A stretch of DNA of 64,000 bases, taken from NCBI GenBank assembly GCA_947623915.1, contig CANQIB010000001.1, positions 1 to 64,000 of the forward strand, in the 5' to 3' direction. Below the pieces are notes generated by a model that was not told the DNA's origin, did not search any database, and was given only the letters and a program-made list of their open reading frames with translations. A program made the position numbers and the translations under genes. Each line of letters starts with the position of its first letter. Position 1 is the stretch's first letter. Source of the DNA: an uncultured Ruminiclostridium sp. (GTDB taxonomy: Bacteria; Bacillota; Clostridia; Oscillospirales; Ruminococcaceae). Shown in pieces: positions 1 to 7,513 of this stretch.

Positions 1-76
1 GACTGCTTACGCAGTCTAGCCGATTTTTTCAGCTTGTCGGGAAATCCGACCGTAGGGAGGGTTTTTCGACAAGCTG
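1..76 (-). repeat. Interspersed hairpin repeat, copy A (cut by window edge)
   Basis: Read on the minus strand, this matches the left part of the repeats at 2109-2306 and 38434-38632. It has the same inverted arms (CAGCTTGTCG / CGACAAGCTG) around a CCCTACGGTCGGAT core, then an AAAAAATCGG run and a small hairpin with a GTAAG-type loop (1-16). The rest of the element would lie left of the window. It sits just beyond the galE stop and its hairpin. It codes for nothing credible. Confidence 0.75.
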
Positions 77-100
77 ACAGCCCCGCACAAGCGGGGCTGT
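77..100. terminator. GC-rich hairpin downstream of galE
   Basis: A perfect 10-bp stem (ACAGCCCCGC / GCGGGGCTGT) with loop ACAA lies 24 bases past the galE stop. Neither side has a long T run, so it may be a weak terminator or an mRNA 3'-end stabiliser. The repeat element starts directly beside it. Confidence 0.5.
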
Positions 101-124
101 GTTTGTCAGTAGACCCTTACAGCA

Positions 125-1135
125 TTAAAGTCCGTTGGGGTTGTTCTTTATGAAATTCCAACTGCTGGCGGTCATTTCGTCCAGCGTCAGCTCAGCCTGC
201 CAATCGAATACTTTTTTCGCCTTATCGGGATTTGCGTAGCAGGTCGCAATATCGCCCGGTCTGCGTGCCAAGACCTTATAAGGCAGCTCTCTGCCGCACG
301 CTTTTTCAAAGCTGTGCAGTACGTCCATTACCGACGAGCCCTTGCCTGTACCAAGGTTCACCGCGTCGCAGCCCTTGTTTTCAAGTATGTATTTCAAAGC
401 GCACAGATGACCTTTGGCAAGATCGACCACATGGATATAATCTCTTACGCCCGTGCCGTCAGGCGTGTCGTAGTCGTTGCCGAATACCCCCAGGCGCTCC
501 AGCTTTCCGACCGCTACCTGACAAATGTACGGCATAAGATTGTTGGGTATGTCGTTGGGGTCTTCTCCTATCAGTCCGCTTTCATGCGCGCCGATGGGAT
601 TGAAATATCTAAGCAGCGATACCGACCACTCGGCGTCGGCGTTGCAGACGTCGCGCAGTATTTGCTCTATCATGACCTTGGTATAACCGTAAGGATTTGT
701 TGCGGAAGTCGGCATATCCTCCGTGTAGGGCGCTTTGTTGACGGGACCGTATACCGTAGCCGAGGAGGAGAACACCATTTTTTTGCAGCCGTGCCTTTTC
801 ATGGCTTCGATGAGCGTGATAGTTCCGATGATGTTGTTGTGGTAGTATTCCACCGGCTTGGCTACCGATTCTCCCACCGCTTTCAGACCGGCGAAATGTA
901 TCACCGCGTCTATCTCGTTTTCCTCGAAGATCTTATCCAACGCTTTTGCGTCCAGCATATCGGCTTCGTAAAAAGCGAAGTCTTTGCCGGTTATCCTGCG
1001 TATCCTGTTGAGCGCTTCGGGCTTGGAGTTGGAGAAGTTGTCCATGATAACTATTTCGTATCCCGCGTCCAGCAGCTCTACCGAGGTGTGACTTCCGATA
1101 AATCCGGCGCCGCCGGTAACAAGTATCTTTGCCAT
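125..1135 (-). CDS. galE: UDP-glucose 4-epimerase GalE
   Basis: GalE interconverts UDP-glucose and UDP-galactose with bound NAD in the cytoplasm. It feeds the Leloir pathway and supplies UDP-galactose for envelope glycans. The 336-residue length is typical. Visible signatures are the N-terminal Rossmann motif TGGAGFIGSH (about residues 7-16), FSSSATVYG with the catalytic Ser, and the YGYTK motif (about 148-152) of the short-chain dehydrogenase YxxxK type. The start is supported by AGAAAGGAAAT upstream. The gene is divergent from an AraC-type regulator and has its own promoter at 1181-1209. No other Leloir gene is next to it, so an envelope-sugar role is as likely as galactose catabolism. Confidence 0.97.
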   Translation of the reverse strand: MAKILVTGGAGFIGSHTSVELLDAGYEIVIMDNFSNSKPEALNRIRRITGKDFAFYEADMLDAKALDKIFEENEIDAVIHFAGLKAVGESVAKPVEYYHNNIIGTITLIEAMKRHGCKKMVFSSSATVYGPVNKAPYTEDMPTSATNPYGYTKVMIEQILRDVCNADAEWSVSLLRYFNPIGAHESGLIGEDPNDIPNNLMPYICQVAVGKLERLGVFGNDYDTPDGTGVRDYIHVVDLAKGHLCALKYILENKGCDAVNLGTGKGSSVMDVLHSFEKACGRELPYKVLARRPGDIATCYANPDKAKKVFDWQAELTLDEMTASSWNFIKNNPNGL

Positions 1136-1180
1136 GTGACCATTTCCTTTCTCAGTTTGCGTTTCCTTTTTGTTGATTTT

Positions 1181-1209
1181 AATATAACATATCCTCGAAA
1201 AAAATTCAA
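1181..1209 (-). promoter_or_regulatory. Predicted galE promoter
   Basis: On the minus strand TTGAAT (1204-1209) and TATATT (1181-1186) are separated by 17 bp. The implied transcript start is about 40 bases upstream of the galE ATG. Confidence 0.55.
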
Positions 1210-1241
1210 TATGAAATTCGTTTCAAATTTATGGATATTTG

Positions 1242-1270
1242 TTGCAAAAACCGATAAAATGTGTTACAAT
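1242..1270 (+). promoter_or_regulatory. Predicted promoter of the AraC-family gene
   Basis: TTGCAA (1242-1247) and TACAAT (1265-1270) have an exact 17-bp spacer. The GTG at 1261 lies inside this promoter, so it cannot be the main start of the downstream gene. Confidence 0.65.
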
Positions 1271-1290
1271 CGTTTAGGGAGGCGACGGCT

Positions 1291-2121
1291 TTGGAAAACA
1301 AATATTATTTCAGAACGGACAGCAAGGAAACCGACACGATCTCCGTATATAACGTCGGATATGAAAAATGCGCGCCGCTGCACAAGTGGGGCAGCGGCGT
1401 TTGGGATCATTATCTTATACATCATATAGTCGGCGGCAAGGGCATTTATACGGTAGGCGGGAAAAGCTATAAGCTCAAGACGGGGGATACCTTTCTTATC
1501 TACCCCAACACTGAGATAACCTATATCGCCGACGCGGAAGAACCTTGGTCGTATTACTGGATAGGCTTTAACGGCTCGGACGCGGAGCGGCTGGTCGCCC
1601 AAACGGATTTCACGCCGGAAAGCCCGATCATCTCCGCCGATTTCGGCGACGAGCTGAAAAACAGCATAAAAGCCGCCTATGATATGAGCGGCAGACATAC
1701 GTCGGATATGCTGAAAATGACGGGACAGCTTTATATCACGCTTGGGCTTATAATAAGCCGCAGCAGACCGAAAAACGGCAGCGGACAAAGCCGCGCCGAA
1801 AGGTGCGTAAGACGCGCACAGACCTACATGAAGTTCAATTACGCCATGAATATAGGGATAAAGGACGCGGCGGATTACGCCGGAGTTTCGCGCACCACGC
1901 TGTACCGCGCGTTTATCGGCGTGGAGAACATCTCGCCCGTGCGCTATCTTACGGTACTCAGAATGAACGCGGCAAAACGACTGCTGGAAAGCACCGCTTT
2001 GCCCGTTCGCACCGTGGCGCGCTCGGTAGGCTTTGAGGACGCGATGTATTTTTCCCGCGTGTTCAAAAACGAAGAAAAGCTGTCTCCGACAGAATACCGC
2101 CGCCGTTTCAGCTTGTCATAA
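1291..2121 (+). CDS. AraC-family transcriptional regulator (cupin + HTH)
   Basis: This is a sugar-responsive type of DNA-binding activator of about 276 residues. The N-terminal ~150 residues form an AraC-type cupin (GGKGIYTVGGKSYKLKTGD, then YPNTEITYIAD). The C-terminal ~100 residues carry the two helix-turn-helix units (IKDAADYAGVSRTTLYRAF and VRTVARSVGFEDAMYFSRVF), ending in the usual SPTEYRRRFS. I chose the TTG at 1291, preceded by AGGGAGG at 8 bases. The more upstream GTG at 1261 overlaps the -10 box. The last three codons and the stop lie inside the repeat starting at 2109, so the protein's extreme C-terminus is supplied by the repeat. Its target is unknown; divergent galE is the obvious candidate. 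Confidence 0.9.
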   Translation: MENKYYFRTDSKETDTISVYNVGYEKCAPLHKWGSGVWDHYLIHHIVGGKGIYTVGGKSYKLKTGDTFLIYPNTEITYIADAEEPWSYYWIGFNGSDAERLVAQTDFTPESPIISADFGDELKNSIKAAYDMSGRHTSDMLKMTGQLYITLGLIISRSRPKNGSGQSRAERCVRRAQTYMKFNYAMNIGIKDAADYAGVSRTTLYRAFIGVENISPVRYLTVLRMNAAKRLLESTALPVRTVARSVGFEDAMYFSRVFKNEEKLSPTEYRRRFSLS

Positions 2122-2306
2122 AATCCGCCCTACGGTCTGATTTTATGACAAGCTGAGAAAATCGAGCAATACCGCATAAGCGGTATTGCTCGATTTTTGC
2201 CGCGCTTTGCGCGGCTCTTATCAAACTTGAGGGTGAAAACCCTGATGGTTTTCCCCTCAAACTCCTCTTTCCTTCCGCTTTATATTGACCTTTTTCTACA
2301 TACTGA
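2109..2306 (+). repeat. Interspersed hairpin repeat, copy B (full length)
   Basis: This ~198-bp element is nearly identical to 38434-38632. In order it contains: an inverted repeat CAGCTTGTCA...TGACAAGCTG; a long hairpin around ACCGCATAAGCGGT flanked by ATCGAGCAAT/ATTGCTCGAT; a GCCGCGC-TTT-GCGCGGC hairpin; an imperfect 14-bp hairpin TTGAGGGTGAAAACC / GGTTTTCCCCTCAA; and a conserved tail ending TTGACCTTTTTCTACA. It lies between the 3' ends of the convergent araC-type gene and the pseudo-enzyme gene. A 71-codon frame on the minus strand is an artefact of the repeat. Confidence 0.85.
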
Positions 2307-2333
2307 AACGGGTGAAAACTCACCCGTTTTTTT
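2306..2333 (+). terminator. Rho-independent terminator after AraC gene/repeat
   Basis: A 10-bp stem (AAACGGGTGA / TCACCCGTTT) with loop AAAC is followed by seven T. It directly abuts the tail of repeat copy B and overlaps the stop codon of the convergent minus-strand gene. Confidence 0.8.
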
Positions 2334-4536
2334 AGGTTATGGCCGCCATAATGTCCGCAAGTCCCGTGTCCTCCGAGCCTTTGAACAGCACCGCGTCGTT
2401 CGGTCTGATGTTCAGCCCTAAAAATTCCATCATTGCCGCCTCGCTTTTCAGTACGATGACGGTTTTTCTTTTAAGGTCCGCGGTCTGAGCGATATTTGCG
2501 GCGGTATCCCCGTAGCAGACGGTAATATCGACGGAGCTTTTGCTTATCACGCTGCCCACGCGGCGGAAAAGGTTTTCTTCATACTCGCCTCCGCCCGCCA
2601 TTTCCGAAAATACCGCGATACGCCTGCCATCCGGAGGTAAGAACGTTCCGCACAGTTCTTTCAGCGCGGCTGCTATGCTTTCGCTGCCGGTATTTTCAAA
2701 ATCCGATATTACGGTAACATTGTTGCCGTTCTTTACGGTATTAAGGCCGGACGCTTTGCGGTATTTTTCTATCGAGGCGGTTATCTGCTTTGTCGGTATA
2801 CCCATTATCTCGCCCAGCGCAAATGTTTCAAGAGCCTGATATATCATGAGTCGGTCATCGGAGTACATTTCTATATGATGGACATTTGCTCCGTTGATTA
2901 TATCGAAGCATATTTTGTCCTCCTCTGTTTTTATGCTCTCCGCATAATAATCCGCCATGTGATTGTCTATCCCGACGGTGATTATATCCTGCTGTATCGA
3001 AAAAATACTTGCAAGATTTTTGTCGTCGATGTTGATTATCACCGCTCCCGCTTCGGACATTCCGCTGCATACTCCCAGCTTTTCTTCAAGCTGCTCCTGC
3101 TTTGACAGCCCGCGCGGATTTACCGACGCGGCGGCGCTGGTCAGTATCGCAACGTCGGTGCCGGATATCATAGATATGCGTTCGGCGTTTTTCTCCTTTT
3201 CGACGGATATCCCGATGACAGCGGCTGCGGTATCCTTAGTGGAGGACAGCAGCGCTTTCAGCATAGCGTTGTAATTATCCTCAAGTGATACGGATTTTAC
3301 TATCTTCATTCTTTCGCTCAGCATGCTGCTTATCATACCCATGGGGTATACCTGTCGGGGACTGTCCAGCACCGCTATCGACCACATGCCGAGCTTGGTC
3401 TTGATATAGGACGCAAGCGTTTCCTTGGCGGTCTCGATGTTTTCCACCACCAGATCGGATATACCGCGGACAGGCTTATCGGTGATAACTACCGCCGCGC
3501 CGTTGTTGTATGCGTCTTTTGCGCTCCTGTCGTCCTCTGCAAAATATGCACAGTCCTTTTTCAGCTTTTGCCTGCCTATCGCTATAGAATTTATAGCGGC
3601 GTCGGGGGAGTTGCGCTGCGATACGTTCAACACCTCGCACAGTTCCGATACCGTAAACAATGCGTCGTCGGGGACAGCGTCCGCGTCGGCTTTCTTTTTA
3701 CCGCTTAACTGCTCGAAATTTTCAAACGTAAAATCCAAAAGCGTTATCGCGTCATAGAAAACATACTTCATCTGCTTTGTATGCTCCGCGCCCAGCACGA
3801 CCGCCATTATCTCCTCTCCGTGCTTTCCCTTAGGCGGAAGAGCGGAGCAGGCAAGACACGCCTTTGATTTTACGGTGTAGCCGCTTTTTATCCCGATGGC
3901 GGTATCGTATTTATACCTTTTGTAAGAACTGTTCACCAGCAAATTTGAGTTGGTAAGAGTACGCTCAGGGCTTTTATCCGTCGCGGCTATGGTGTATTTT
4001 TCGGTACGCGCCACGGTGCGGAAAATGCGGTTGGTCATACAGTATCTGCATATTATGGCAATATCATATGCGTTCGAGAACTGTTCCGAGGTGAAACGGC
4101 CGTTTGCGTCGGTAAGCACGGTGTTTTCCGCGCCCATGAGCTGCGCTTTTGCCTGCATAAGCTGCGCAAACTCGTCCTTGCCTCCGCAGATAAATTCACC
4201 CAACGCGAACATGGAATCGTTGGCGGAAGCCAGCATCATGGAATATACCAGATCCAGCACGGATATATGCTCTCCCTCCACCAGACCTATCGAGGCGGAG
4301 CTTTTCCACCTGCTCATTTCCTGTACGACGCTTTTGGAAATGACCACCGTATCGGACGGACTGCATTTTTCAAGCGCGATTATAGACGCTAATATCTTGG
4401 TGATAAAGGCGGGATACATCTTCTTTTTGGCGTTCTTTTCCAAAAGTATCTTGCCTTCGTTTTGTGTTACTACTATCGCCGCCGTAGCGTTTATCTCCGG
4501 CATATCGGTTTTTTGTACTGCGTTTATCTCGGACAT
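2332..4536 (-). CDS. Degenerate DD-carboxypeptidase-MurF-like fusion, predicted cytoplasmic
   Basis: This 734-residue protein joins two cell-wall enzyme folds that have both lost key residues. Residues ~15-280 match PBP5-type D-Ala-D-Ala carboxypeptidases: SxN (SAN, 104-106) and K[T/S]G (KSG, 217-219) are present. The SxxK nucleophile, however, reads PAFITK, with Phe44 (TTT at 4405-4407) where the family has Ser. Residues ~292-734 align in order with MurF. They match in domain 1, in the region equivalent to the YNANP segment (here FENTGSES), in AVFSEMAGGG and in VLFKGSEDTGL. The ATP loop G[SN]GKT[TS] is replaced by DSPRQVY (391-397). There is no signal peptide, so it should be cytoplasmic, unlike true carboxypeptidases. 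The ATG at 4536 follows AGGAAAGG; the ATG at 4578 lies upstream of the -10 box. Function is unknown; a sensor or scaffold that binds wall precursors is possible. Confidence 0.8.
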   Translation of the reverse strand: MSEINAVQKTDMPEINATAAIVVTQNEGKILLEKNAKKKMYPAFITKILASIIALEKCSPSDTVVISKSVVQEMSRWKSSASIGLVEGEHISVLDLVYSMMLASANDSMFALGEFICGGKDEFAQLMQAKAQLMGAENTVLTDANGRFTSEQFSNAYDIAIICRYCMTNRIFRTVARTEKYTIAATDKSPERTLTNSNLLVNSSYKRYKYDTAIGIKSGYTVKSKACLACSALPPKGKHGEEIMAVVLGAEHTKQMKYVFYDAITLLDFTFENFEQLSGKKKADADAVPDDALFTVSELCEVLNVSQRNSPDAAINSIAIGRQKLKKDCAYFAEDDRSAKDAYNNGAAVVITDKPVRGISDLVVENIETAKETLASYIKTKLGMWSIAVLDSPRQVYPMGMISSMLSERMKIVKSVSLEDNYNAMLKALLSSTKDTAAAVIGISVEKEKNAERISMISGTDVAILTSAAASVNPRGLSKQEQLEEKLGVCSGMSEAGAVIINIDDKNLASIFSIQQDIITVGIDNHMADYYAESIKTEEDKICFDIINGANVHHIEMYSDDRLMIYQALETFALGEIMGIPTKQITASIEKYRKASGLNTVKNGNNVTVISDFENTGSESIAAALKELCGTFLPPDGRRIAVFSEMAGGGEYEENLFRRVGSVISKSSVDITVCYGDTAANIAQTADLKRKTVIVLKSEAAMMEFLGLNIRPNDAVLFKGSEDTGLADIMAAIT

Positions 4537-4560
4537 ATCTGCTTTCCTTTCCTTTTTTAT

Positions 4561-4589
4561 ATTATATACCATGGACAATTTTTCGATAA
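4561..4589 (-). promoter_or_regulatory. Predicted promoter of the pseudo-enzyme fusion gene
   Basis: On the minus strand TTATCG (4584-4589) and TATAAT (4561-4566) have a 17-bp spacer. The predicted transcript start lies about 18 bases before the ATG at 4536, which fixes that start. Confidence 0.6.
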
Positions 4590-4885
4590 CATTAAATTAT
4601 CATAAACTGTAACAGGGGAGAGGACTATGAATTGATGTTATGATGTTATTTTACCATAAAACTGCCGTAATGTCAATTAAAATCGCTGTTTGAGCCGCTT
4701 TTACAGTATATTCGCAAGTTGCTCGAGCGTTCCCGCGGTCGGGAAAGAGTCGGCTGTCGTTTTTTGAAAATACGGCTTATAAAAAGCGACTTTTTAGGAA
4801 AAGTTTATTGTGCAATGTGACGAAATTTTAAAATAAAATCGTGCATTTTTTCTACACATTCAAAAAAATTTTTTCGGGTTATCTA
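4590..4885. other. Intergenic region without recognised gene
   Basis: This ~300-bp AT-rich stretch lies between two divergent promoters. I see no ORF with a ribosome site, no long hairpin and no repeat. It includes a short GC-rich patch near 4726-4760. Confidence 0.5.
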
Positions 4886-4914
4886 TTGACACCATTTTTT
4901 GCGGACTGTATAAT
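4886..4914 (+). promoter_or_regulatory. Perfect consensus sigma-A promoter for the Asp-Thr surface protein
   Basis: TTGACA (4886-4891), a 17-bp spacer and TATAAT (4909-4914) match the consensus at all 12 positions. The predicted leader is about 110 nt. This suggests high expression of the surface protein. Confidence 0.85.
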
Positions 4915-5032
4915 AAAATTACAAAACAGTATAGGAACGCCCGTGTAACGGTTTACAACGGCTTTCCGAGCTGTTTAACGAATGATTATCCGACGTTTCA
5001 AAACGTTTAATATTTTTGAGGAGGATGTTTTC

Positions 5033-7426
5033 ATGACAGACAATGTAAAGAATGAACAGCCTAAACTGACCGCAAGGAAAAAACTGCTCAGAAAAATTAT
5101 AGCGTTCATATTCGCTATAAACATGCTGTTTGCACGCCTGTTTTCTCTTCCGACCGCCGCTCCCGCGCAGAATGCAAATATGGATCTGTTCGGGCAGGGT
5201 GCATCACAGACATACTACACGGAAAACGTATATCAGACCGAGCTTCCCTCGGTTCTTGCCACATCAGATGCGAGCGTATTTGACCAGGAGAGCATTGATT
5301 ACGATACGCTGCTCGGCATGAATGACGACGAAAAGTCCTACGAGTCGGTAAACGGACTGCTTGGCTATGCAGCCGGCTTCAGCATATTTGTTGAAGAGGA
5401 TGCCGTTATTGAAGGCTCCGACTGCGGCGGACGTGCCGCTGTCGGCGGTGATCTTACCGTTACCGCTTCGGACGGTTGGTTCACGTTCAACAATGAGGAC
5501 CTCGGCGGAGAGGGCGCGGCTGACGTTATCGTCGGCGGTAAAGCTGATTTCAAAGTCAGCGACAGCGGACGCGTAATATGGGCTAACGAAGTATCCGACA
5601 GATTTTCCAACCAGCAAAGCGGTGCTACTGTTATCGGTGGCGTAAACGAGCAGACCGATTTCAATTTCAGCAACGCTTTCGACAAACTGAGAGCCGCTTC
5701 CCAAAAGCTCGCCGCAATGGAGACCACCGGCGTATATTCCAACAACTGGGGCAACTTTGAGTTTACCGGTTACTCAGAGGGCGTGAACGTATTCACCGTT
5801 ACCGCCGATGAGATAAATTCCACCAACGGCGCACCTTTCGGACTGTCTTTCAACAACATACCCGAGGGTGCAACCATACTGCTCAACATCGTCGGCGGCG
5901 ACGCTGACACCGTACTTAATCTGCGTATAAACTACGTTACCATCAACGGTACGCAGGTAAGCCAGTACAACGATCCCGAGCATAGATACCGCAACTTCCT
6001 TATCAACGTTGCCGATGCCGGAACGGTTGATCTTTACGGATTTACCGGTTCGCTGCTCGCTCCCAACTCTCATGTAAACGGTGAACAGCGTCACCTTGAA
6101 GGTCAGCTCATCGCTAAGTCCTACAAGGGCGGCATGGAGTTTGGTTGGAATACTTTCGATATCCCCATGAGCGACGACGATTTCGATACTGATACTGATA
6201 CTGATACTGATACGGACACCGATACCGATACGGATACTGACACGGATACCGACACCGATACCGATACTGACACTGACACTGACACTGACACAGATACCGA
6301 TACCGATACTGATACTGACACGGATACCGATACTGACACCGATACCGATACCGACACCGATACCGATACCGATACCGATACTGATACCGATACCGATACA
6401 GACACGGATACCGATACTGATACCGACACTGACACGGATACTGATACAGACACCGATACTGATACTGATACGGATACTGATACGGACACCGATACCGATA
6501 CCGATACCGATACTGACACTGACACGGATACTGACACCGATACCGATACCGATACGGATACCGACACCGATACAGACACGGATACCGATACCGATACTGA
6601 CACGGATACCGATACCGATACCGATACTGACACGGATACTGATACCGACACCGATACCGATACCGATACAGACACGGATACCGACACCGACACAGATACC
6701 GATACCGACACCGATACAGATACCGACACCGATACCGATACAGATACCGACACCGATACCGATACTGACACGGATACCGATACAGATACCGATACCGACA
6801 CTGACACCGATACAGACACGGATACCGATACCGATACCGATACTGATACGGATACCGATACCGATACGGATACTGACACCGATACAGATACAGACACCGA
6901 CACTGACACCGATACAGATACAGATACCGATACCGACACGGATACCGATACCGATACCGATACGGACACCGATACAGATACAGATACCGATACGGACACG
7001 GATACCGATACCGATACAGATACCGATACTGATACAGACACCGATACCGATACTGATACAGACACCGATACCGATACTGACACGGATACAGATACTGATA
7101 CGGACACGGATACCGATACTGACACTGATACTGATACTGATACCGACACAGATACGGATACTGATACTGATGCTGATACGGACACAGATACTGACACGGA
7201 TACTGATACTGACACAGATAGTGATTTTGATTTGCCGGTTCTGGACTTCGACCAGTCCACACCTCAGGGCAATCTTCCGGTTCTTGACTTCGGTCAGCCC
7301 ACGCCTCAGGCTAACAACCCGCACACCGGCGTTGGAATTGACGGAGCAGCCGGCTTAGGTGCAATGGCAGCGGCAGCACTGGCAGCAGCCTCGGTAATTG
7401 CAGGAAAGCGCAGAAGAAATAAGTAA
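5033..7426 (+). CDS. Sortase-anchored choice-of-anchor A surface protein with Asp-Thr repeat stalk
   Basis: This 797-residue cell-wall protein has four parts. First comes a long basic n-region and hydrophobic signal segment (to about residue 47). A choice-of-anchor A type domain follows (~80-380), including GGRAAVGGDLTV and HLEGQLIAKSY...GWNTFDIP. An uninterrupted Asp-Thr dipeptide stalk spans residues 385-728, with a single Asp-Ala. The tail repeats LPVLDF twice and ends in NPHTG (762-766), a hydrophobic Ala-rich helix and KRRRNK, a sortase sorting signal of NPxTG type. The ATG at 5033 has GAGGAGG at the right distance; the ATG at 4982 has no ribosome site. Choice-of-anchor A domains occur in exported adhesin-like proteins; an adhesive role is inference. 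The very acidic stalk could bind calcium. No sortase gene is in the window. Confidence 0.85.
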   Translation: MTDNVKNEQPKLTARKKLLRKIIAFIFAINMLFARLFSLPTAAPAQNANMDLFGQGASQTYYTENVYQTELPSVLATSDASVFDQESIDYDTLLGMNDDEKSYESVNGLLGYAAGFSIFVEEDAVIEGSDCGGRAAVGGDLTVTASDGWFTFNNEDLGGEGAADVIVGGKADFKVSDSGRVIWANEVSDRFSNQQSGATVIGGVNEQTDFNFSNAFDKLRAASQKLAAMETTGVYSNNWGNFEFTGYSEGVNVFTVTADEINSTNGAPFGLSFNNIPEGATILLNIVGGDADTVLNLRINYVTINGTQVSQYNDPEHRYRNFLINVADAGTVDLYGFTGSLLAPNSHVNGEQRHLEGQLIAKSYKGGMEFGWNTFDIPMSDDDFDTDTDTDTDTDTDTDTDTDTDTDTDTDTDTDTDTDTDTDTDTDTDTDTDTDTDTDTDTDTDTDTDTDTDTDTDTDTDTDTDTDTDTDTDTDTDTDTDTDTDTDTDTDTDTDTDTDTDTDTDTDTDTDTDTDTDTDTDTDTDTDTDTDTDTDTDTDTDTDTDTDTDTDTDTDTDTDTDTDTDTDTDTDTDTDTDTDTDTDTDTDTDTDTDTDTDTDTDTDTDTDTDTDTDTDTDTDTDTDTDTDTDTDTDTDTDTDTDTDTDTDTDTDTDTDTDTDTDTDTDTDTDTDTDTDTDTDTDTDTDTDTDTDTDTDTDTDTDTDTDTDTDTDTDADTDTDTDTDTDTDTDSDFDLPVLDFDQSTPQGNLPVLDFGQPTPQANNPHTGVGIDGAAGLGAMAAAALAAASVIAGKRRRNK
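6185..7216 (+). repeat. 1,032-bp GAY-ACN hexanucleotide array encoding (Asp-Thr)n
   Basis: About 172 tandem six-base units encode Asp-Thr. Both codons vary freely (GAT/GAC and ACT/ACC/ACG/ACA), so the array repeats at protein level but is shuffled at DNA level. One unit near 7169 reads GATGCT (Asp-Ala). The antisense frame reads Ser-Val throughout. Confidence 0.95.
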
Positions 7427-7429
7427 AAC

Positions 7430-7463
7430 AAAATCGGCAAGACGTTAGTCTTGCCGATTTTTT
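7430..7463 (+). terminator. Terminator of the surface protein gene
   Basis: A 14-bp stem (AAAATCGGCAAGAC / GTCTTGCCGATTTT) with loop GTTA is followed by further T residues. It begins 4 bases past the stop codon. Confidence 0.9.
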
Positions 7464-7470
7464 GTATTAA

Positions 7471-7502
7471 AACAACCGACCGACAAATGTCGGTCGGTTG
7501 TT
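7471..7502. terminator. Bidirectional terminator between convergent genes
   Basis: A 15-bp inverted repeat (AACAACCGACCGACA / TGTCGGTCGGTTGTT) has a very short centre. On the minus strand it is followed by a TTTTAATAC run, fitting the end of the histidine kinase transcript. Confidence 0.75.
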
Positions 7503-7513
7503 TGTACATCGGT

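Noticed and set aside
2108-2323. 71-codon minus-strand ORF, with a 64-codon relative at 38455-38649
   Set aside because: Both lie in the structured repeat, and the similarity follows the DNA repeat including its stems. No sign of coding selection.
6121-7260. Long antisense frames reading (Ser-Val)n and similar over the Asp-Thr array
   Set aside because: They are a by-product of the GAY-ACN pattern, which avoids stops in several frames. There is no ribosome site or promoter.
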